From contig JAEUWY010000004.1 of the NCBI GenBank assembly GCA_022059125.1, positions 4,092,001-4,156,000 on the forward strand: a stretch of 64,000 nt of DNA. The letters run 5' to 3'. The position numbers and the translations under genes are program-made. This stretch comes from Corynespora cassiicola (Eukaryota; Ascomycota; Dothideomycetes; Pleosporales; Corynesporascaceae). Positions 58,999 to 64,000 of this stretch are shown piece after piece (within the stretch, counting starts at the first letter, position 1; every line of letters begins with the position of its first letter). Under the pieces are notes generated by a model. The model was not told where the DNA came from, made no database searches, and saw only the letters and a program-made list of their open reading frames with translations.

Positions 58999-59673
58999 AT
59001 GCGCACCACCATCCTCGCAACCCTCCTCCCCCTCGCCCTGGCGCGACACCCCCACACCGTCCAAAACGAAACCACCCCAACCACAGCCCCAGCCCCAGCC
59101 TCAGCCTGCAGCGCAACCGCCAAGACCCTCCCACCCGCCTGCCAAACCGCCTACCCCCTCTCCCTCCGCATCATGAACTCGCGCTACCCAGCCTACGAAT
59201 ACACGCCCCTCCACTCGGAAACCGCCTTCTTCATGGCCCTCCGTCAAGAACCCACCACCTTCCAGATCGCAACCCAGGTCCAGTTTACCGGCCTGCCGCA
59301 GGACTCGATGACATGCCGGCTCGAGCTTCTAGCCCCTGTCCCCTCGGCGCAGAGCGTAAAGGGCCCGCGGCCCGTCCTCAACGTGTTCGCGGTCGAGCGC
59401 CCGGTCGGCGCGCAGGCGAATTGGAATACGTATGGAGGGGGCGACGACAAGGAGGTGTTTGGCACCGTGGACGTGGGGCCTGAAGCCGCAGTCGAGACGC
59501 GGAGACTGGGTGGGGGTTTTTTGAGGGTTGGAGAGACGAGTTGTAATGACACGCTTACATTTCATGTCGCCATGAAGTATGACGGGGGCGATGCGGTAAA
59601 TTATTGGGATTTTGTGCAGGTGAATCCTCCGGTGGGGCCGGAGCAGGGGTGGAGGATTGTGCATTCGTGCTGA
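58999..59673 (+). CDS. secreted protein, probably But2-like
   Basis: An intronless 224-aa protein with a signal peptide (TTILATLLPLALA) and then a Thr/Pro/Ala-rich linker of about 35 residues. The folded part contains beta strands (FQIATQVQFTGLPQDSMTCR, then LELLAPVP, then LNVFAVERPVGAQANWNTYG) and two or three cysteine pairs, ending in WRIVHSC. The layout resembles the But2 C-terminal domain of secreted fungal proteins, in which a CxLxFxLP-type strand follows an FxVP strand. The match is by eye, so the family is tentative. The function of such proteins is unknown. It is convergent with the next gene, about 100 bp away. Confidence 0.72.
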   Translation: MRTTILATLLPLALARHPHTVQNETTPTTAPAPASACSATAKTLPPACQTAYPLSLRIMNSRYPAYEYTPLHSETAFFMALRQEPTTFQIATQVQFTGLPQDSMTCRLELLAPVPSAQSVKGPRPVLNVFAVERPVGAQANWNTYGGGDDKEVFGTVDVGPEAAVETRRLGGGFLRVGETSCNDTLTFHVAMKYDGGDAVNYWDFVQVNPPVGPEQGWRIVHSC

Positions 59674-59778
59674 GTTAGGGGAAGGAACAGATGCAATGGT
59701 GAGGTGTGGTGATTGTTGTCTTCTTCTAGTAGCTGTTGATTCCTAGCCACCTTGCCCTTGTCATCGTGGACGTAGTTA

Positions 59779-61578
59779 CTATTTTATGTTTGCAAGCCTT
59801 TCCCTTTCCTCTTCTGACTCTTCTTCAAGGAATGGCTTGACCTCCATTTCCCAGGCTGATGTCATAATATCGACGCTCCTATCATACAGTTCTCTACCCA
59901 GCACCTTGTGCATGCCCCAAAAGAGCATTAAGACAAGGTTATCGACGCTGAAATATTGAATGGGTATGATGAGCAGGGAAGTTATCAGCCTTCCCCTGAG
60001 CCAGTATTCAGCAACTCCTGAGATGATACCGTCTGCAAAGAAGAGCTCATCGTCCCATACACCACGAAGCTCATCGGAAATCTCCACTATAGCTTTTTTG
60101 CAGCGGGGCGATGGCTCTTTAGAAGGGGGACAGGCCAAAAGCCAGAGCCTGGCCTCGAGCTCGTCTGAGAGTGTCTTGATCCACGGAAACACTGCATCGT
60201 CGAAGAAACGCCAGTTTCCAGCCTCTAAATTCTGCTCCAGAAGCTCGGTGAAGGTAGTATTTGGTGGCGTTGCATCCTCGCAGATGACTAGCTCACCGCG
60301 CGCCTCTTGTTTCACGCACTCCCTTAGCTCTTTGCAAGCTACGTGTTCGTCATGGCAGCCTTTTGGTAGCGCAGAATCAATGTGAGTTTTCGTGATTAAT
60401 GCAGTATAGAATGACGGTTTCCAGGGGCCTGCCTTTTCCTCCTCATCGCGGTAAACGGTCGTGTCCGGGTTGTACGGATCGAACCGTGTTCGCTTGAGTG
60501 CAGGCTGCAGGGCTTCTGCTAGTTTCTCTACTGGCCCGTCATTTCCAATGTGGATTTGTCGATAGCGACGTTTTTGCACTGACCAAGAGATGGAACCAGA
60601 GAAATTTCCCGCGATTTTATAGTCGTCGAGTATATATGCATCCAATGCATCATCAAACCGAAGGATGAGACGTGGTTTGTCCTTTATGAAGCTTCTTCTA
60701 TAGGCAACCGCTTTCGAGTCATACATAGCTTCGATTTCTTCAAGGAACTGGGTTATTCTCGAGAGATTGGCAGGTACGCTAGGGTCATGGCGTGGTTCTA
60801 TGACATGGCCCACTAAGCCTTGCACAAAGCCCCACTGATACCACGATGCGGATAAATACGAGCTCGTGGATGTAATAACCAAAGCATCAAAGTGTGAATC
60901 TTTTATTTCCAATTCGGAGCCTTCAAGCAGGGCCGACTTCCAGTTTTCATACGCAGTCGTTGCAGTGAGTGCGAAGTCAGTAGGGCAAATCTGAAAATTG
61001 TCGTCGTTCCCTTCATGCAGGAGACCACTCCGTCGGACCGCCGTTTCTACGATAGAATTCGAGGTCTCGCGTCTGTAGATGAAATTCGGAATGGCAATTG
61101 CGCCGTACTCGAGAACAATCTCGGGGTAATACGTCTGCAATTCATCCCGCACCAGGCGGAGGACCTCTTCCTCCACAATCGTGATCTCTTTTTCTCTCCG
61201 TATCAATTCACCAAAGCTTCAAAAGTTAGCGTTATCTAAAGCAGGCTGAATAAGGCTACGTTACCCTTGCTGCGGATTGTTGCACTCCGTATCCTCGGGT
61301 TGTCTCATCGCGTCCTCCATCCAGTTGACCATCAACGCCCAAAACCGGTCACTCGGCTTCATACTCATCAGCGGCGCGACGGTGGCATTGGGAAACTTCA
61401 TCGACAGCGTCAGAAAATCAGGGGACAGCTCAATGCCAAAGGCGCTGGAGCGCAGCAGATCGACGGGCGCGCAGGCTGTGCATTTTGGCGGGAAGAGCGA
61501 AAGCGTGGCGTGCGGGACCAGGGCGGAGGACAAAGGGAGGAGCGTAAAAAGCGTGAGGTGCAAAAACTTCAAAACCAT
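59779..61578 (-). CDS. uncharacterised protein with signal peptide, 583 aa
   Basis: Exons 61578-61265 and 61216-59779 with a 48-bp intron (GTAACG donor, CTAAC branch, GAAG acceptor) give 583 aa. Exon 1 carries a signal peptide (VLKFLHLTLFTLLPLSSAL), then a short CTAC pair and a hydrophobic stretch. The main part begins with a helix (ITIVEEEVLRLVRDELQTYY) and the strand EYGAIAIPNFIYRRE, followed by DALVITSTSSYLSASWYQWG, which loosely recalls actin/Hsp70-like nucleotide folds, though no phosphate loop is visible. A hydrophobic helix near 535-550 (RLITSLLIIPIQYFSV) may be a membrane segment. I do not recognise the family and give no function. Confidence 0.7.
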
Positions 61579-63673
61579 TTTCAAGACATGAAGGATAATG
61601 GACGGCGTGGGATGGAAGTTGTCATCGAATTTGAGATGGAGACGGTAAGTGCCAAAGGTAAGATGCGCAGTGGTAGCCTTGCGCTTTACCCGATCAGGTA
61701 AGTGGAGCCTGTGGCAACGAGCCCCATCGCTTGTTCGGGAGATATCTTGCGGGAACATGTCCAAAACTGCGAATGTGCTCTTCGTAGCTGAGAACTATGA
61801 TGCAATCCAACGTCTTGTGACAGGGCTTCGATGTGGCTTGGTGTGGCTTGGTCCAGCTGTGTTTCCTGGCCCTTCTACGGCTGCTCATGTTTAGCTCCGC
61901 TGACTGATAGAGAAGCAGGTAGACTAAGTACAGTTGTAATAAAATAATATCGGGTTAGCTAATTGACATCCACCCACACGCTACCTCTCTACGAGCCAAC
62001 TTCGGTTTGATGTCCAAAGGTTGACAAAGCGCAGACAGCTATAGTATGCAACTAAAAGATTCAATAGTAGAGTGGTTAAGATAGATTTACGACTTCTATC
62101 TAGTTATAAACTGTTGCTTAGCATGCTATATTAGTGCCAAAATAATTATTCAAAACTAAAATAAATAACATTCTAGCACTTTTTAAGCAGCCTTTATTTT
62201 ATTTATGTTTTATAGAGTATTTGGACGGAAGTCGGATGGTGTAGCTACCCGGCCTATATCGGTCCGACCTTATCCCCATAATTTCTTCACGGAAACCTCT
62301 CTTCCCTTTTGATTTGTAAAGCCTAACGTTATTCCAAGCTTCTGTCATCCGCCAATTCAATAGATTCATGTCAGGATATGAATTCGCCTTATAGGAAGTT
62401 AAGGTATATGCACAACATGACCTAAAGGTGTAGGCCGTCAAAAAGTGTCAGAATCGTTTATTAGAACCAGCTAGCCTCTAATACATCTCTGTACTGCTAA
62501 AGGCTTCCTTAAAACTATGTAGGCTGAATATAGTTTAGTAGTAAGTAACTGACTAGCTTTTTTTATACATTTTTTTATTTTTTGTTTTTAGACGGCGAAG
62601 TTATTGCTCCGACTAACGTCAGGTTCACTCGAAGGGCCGATGAGCGCTTGCCGAGATACTGTGTCGGTGCATCTAACGCGGGCCTTGGCATCCCTGCAAG
62701 GACCTGCAAAAACGAGGCTGTAGAGCCACACCTAGAAGCAATTATCACGAAAATGAAGCTTCGATTTCTGTGTTTTCTGTAAGATATTCTTCGTTAAAAT
62801 GGAATCAGAGACATCTCAACTAGCAACCTTTGTAATTACAATATTCCACTACTCTTCTTTTCGAGCTTATAAATCACTAGCAAAGGGTACGTACAAACAA
62901 GGGGGTATCACGTAACAAAAGCTCATAAGCCACTACCCGGCTGAAAACACAATATACGATGTCGAACGATCGAATCGCCCGACAGGTGATCCCACTACTC
63001 TATTAAAGATGGTGAAGAAACTGAAGGTATAGATGCAAGCATATCAATTCCACTGTTGGAAGCGTTAGAGTGAGACGATGGCTCGGATCTAGTTTGCACA
63101 AAGTCAAGGGTGGGTCTTCATGTGTTTAACTCATGTAACAAGATGGATGGTGAAAGCAATGGACATGTGTCCCACTTTTAGATGCTTGGGAGGGTGGTCT
63201 CCCGTCGTGGAAAGTTGGTTTATTTTTCCTGGTTACACATCAGGCTAGGATGTGACCAGAGAGCAATACCCAAATTTTCACCACAGGAGACTACTCACCT
63301 AGGCAACAAAAGACGGTATTTGACTCGTAAGCAGACAATTGGAGGATCATTTAATAAACGACTGTTGGTAAAAGGCTAAAGCTTCAGTGTAAGCGCGGAA
63401 TGCTAGAATTGTTTCGGAGATAACTAGCTGCTGCCGCAGCGATTTAGATACCTAGATACCTTGTTTAAGATCGAACGGATTTACGGACGAAATTATGCCG
63501 AGACAATCACATCCGACCCTAAGCAATCATGTTGGTCGGGCCGTACAGTAATCACCGACATAACGTTATAATAAGTATAAAACATGTGCGCCAATACCAT
63601 TAGTGTTTTCGAGAAACCATTGTAGGTCCAAGTTCTTCTCTTTGAGTGCAAACTTGTATCTGAATAGCTCTCA
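61579..63673. other. AT-rich intergenic region
   Basis: 2.1 kb with no supported gene. From about 61920 to 62620 it is strongly AT-rich and rich in TA steps, with stops in all frames, consistent with old decayed sequence. A minus-strand frame at 62441-62199 has no recognised family. The remainder upstream of 63674 is probably promoter of the hydrolase gene. Confidence 0.5.
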
Positions 63674-64000
63674 ATGGCAGATCCTACAATAAATTCCAGC
63701 CTGTGGCAGTCCTATGCTAAAATAGATCCAGAACTCGAGACGGTTCGTTCGCCAGATAACCATGTCCTGCCAAGCTAACGCGTGCAGATTTTACCATGTC
63801 TGCCACCGGCCAAATCATTCGCAGACTATGAAAATGTAACCGAGCTTAGAAACGCGGCCAACGAAAAACAAGCCCAAGACATTGCAGCAGGTATCATCAA
63901 GGTTCCAGACTGGATCTCATTGGGAATAGAGAAGACAGAGATACGTATCCCAACACGCGATGGGTCATTCATACGAGCTGTTCGTTATCATCCCAAATCC
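63674..64000 (+). CDS. alpha/beta hydrolase (start only; cut by the right edge)
   Basis: Exon 1 is 63674-63742 and exon 2 starts at 63788 and is still open at 64000; the 45-bp intron has a CTAAC branch and a GTGCAG acceptor, with a weak donor (GTTCGT). The 94 visible residues read MADPTINSSLWQSYAKIDPE, then LPPAKSFADYENVTELRNAA and end in IRIPTRDGSFIRAVRYHP. This matches the N-terminal cap and first strands of fungal alpha/beta hydrolase fold-3 proteins, such as those that hydrolyse esters or lactones. The catalytic Ser, Asp and His lie beyond the window, so activity cannot be judged. Confidence 0.72.

Overview
The window reads as nuclear DNA of a filamentous ascomycete (Pezizomycotina, probably Dothideomycetes; the class is an inference). 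The evidence is compact genes with short GT-AG introns of 44-126 bp carrying CTAAC or CTGAC branch sites, and a gene set that includes a fungal Pex26-type peroxin, a GH11 xylanase, C2H2 regulators, a Sin1/TORC2 subunit and DHA1 transporters. I support 25 protein genes, two of them cut by the window edges, plus one broken F-box gene and one probable retrotransposon relic. Exon joins were rebuilt by hand from reading frame, splice consensus and family motifs.

Layout. 0-1.3 kb: a multi-HMG-box gene cut by the left edge. 2.4-6.4 kb: divergent Pex26 and a CAF1-type RNase. 7.2-10.7 kb: a DHA1 transporter facing a secreted SGNH hydrolase. 12.3-17.2 kb: NC2-alpha, tafazzin and a NOSIP-type protein. 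17.2-20.7 kb: an AT-rich gene-free island with a probable decayed LINE. 20.8-24.2 kb: two related C2H2 zinc-finger genes in tandem. 25.8-26.3 kb: a small secreted repeat protein with Kex2 sites. 27.6-35 kb: a CLC transporter, an IAH1-like esterase and a conserved protein of unknown function. 36-40.8 kb: a Ubp12-type deubiquitinase. 41.4-42.1 kb: GH11 xylanase. 43.3-45.8 kb: head-to-head NFKBIL1-like and NSRP1-like genes. 47.2-48.5 kb: F-box pseudogene. 48.6-55 kb: SET protein, PRCC-like protein and divergent Sin1. 57-61.6 kb: aldo-keto reductase, a But2-like secreted protein and an unknown protein with a signal peptide. 63.7 kb to the right edge: the start of an alpha/beta hydrolase.

No operon, biosynthetic cluster, CRISPR array or rRNA is visible. 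Most of the window is housekeeping: peroxisome and cardiolipin maintenance, RNA processing, TORC2 signalling, ubiquitin turnover. These blocks are separated by AT-rich islands that hold relics and lineage-variable genes (zinc-finger pair, F-box, secreted proteins). Four genes belong to families tied to nuclear mRNA splicing (NOSIP, NFKBIL1, NSRP1, PRCC). Secreted or plant-polymer functions (xylanase, SGNH hydrolase, But2-like, Kex2 repeat protein) fit a saprotroph or plant-associated fungus. I found no clearly new multi-gene system. The most unusual items are the triple HMG-like protein, the Kex2-flanked repeat protein, the zinc-finger tandem pair and the 19-nt catalytic micro-exon of tafazzin.
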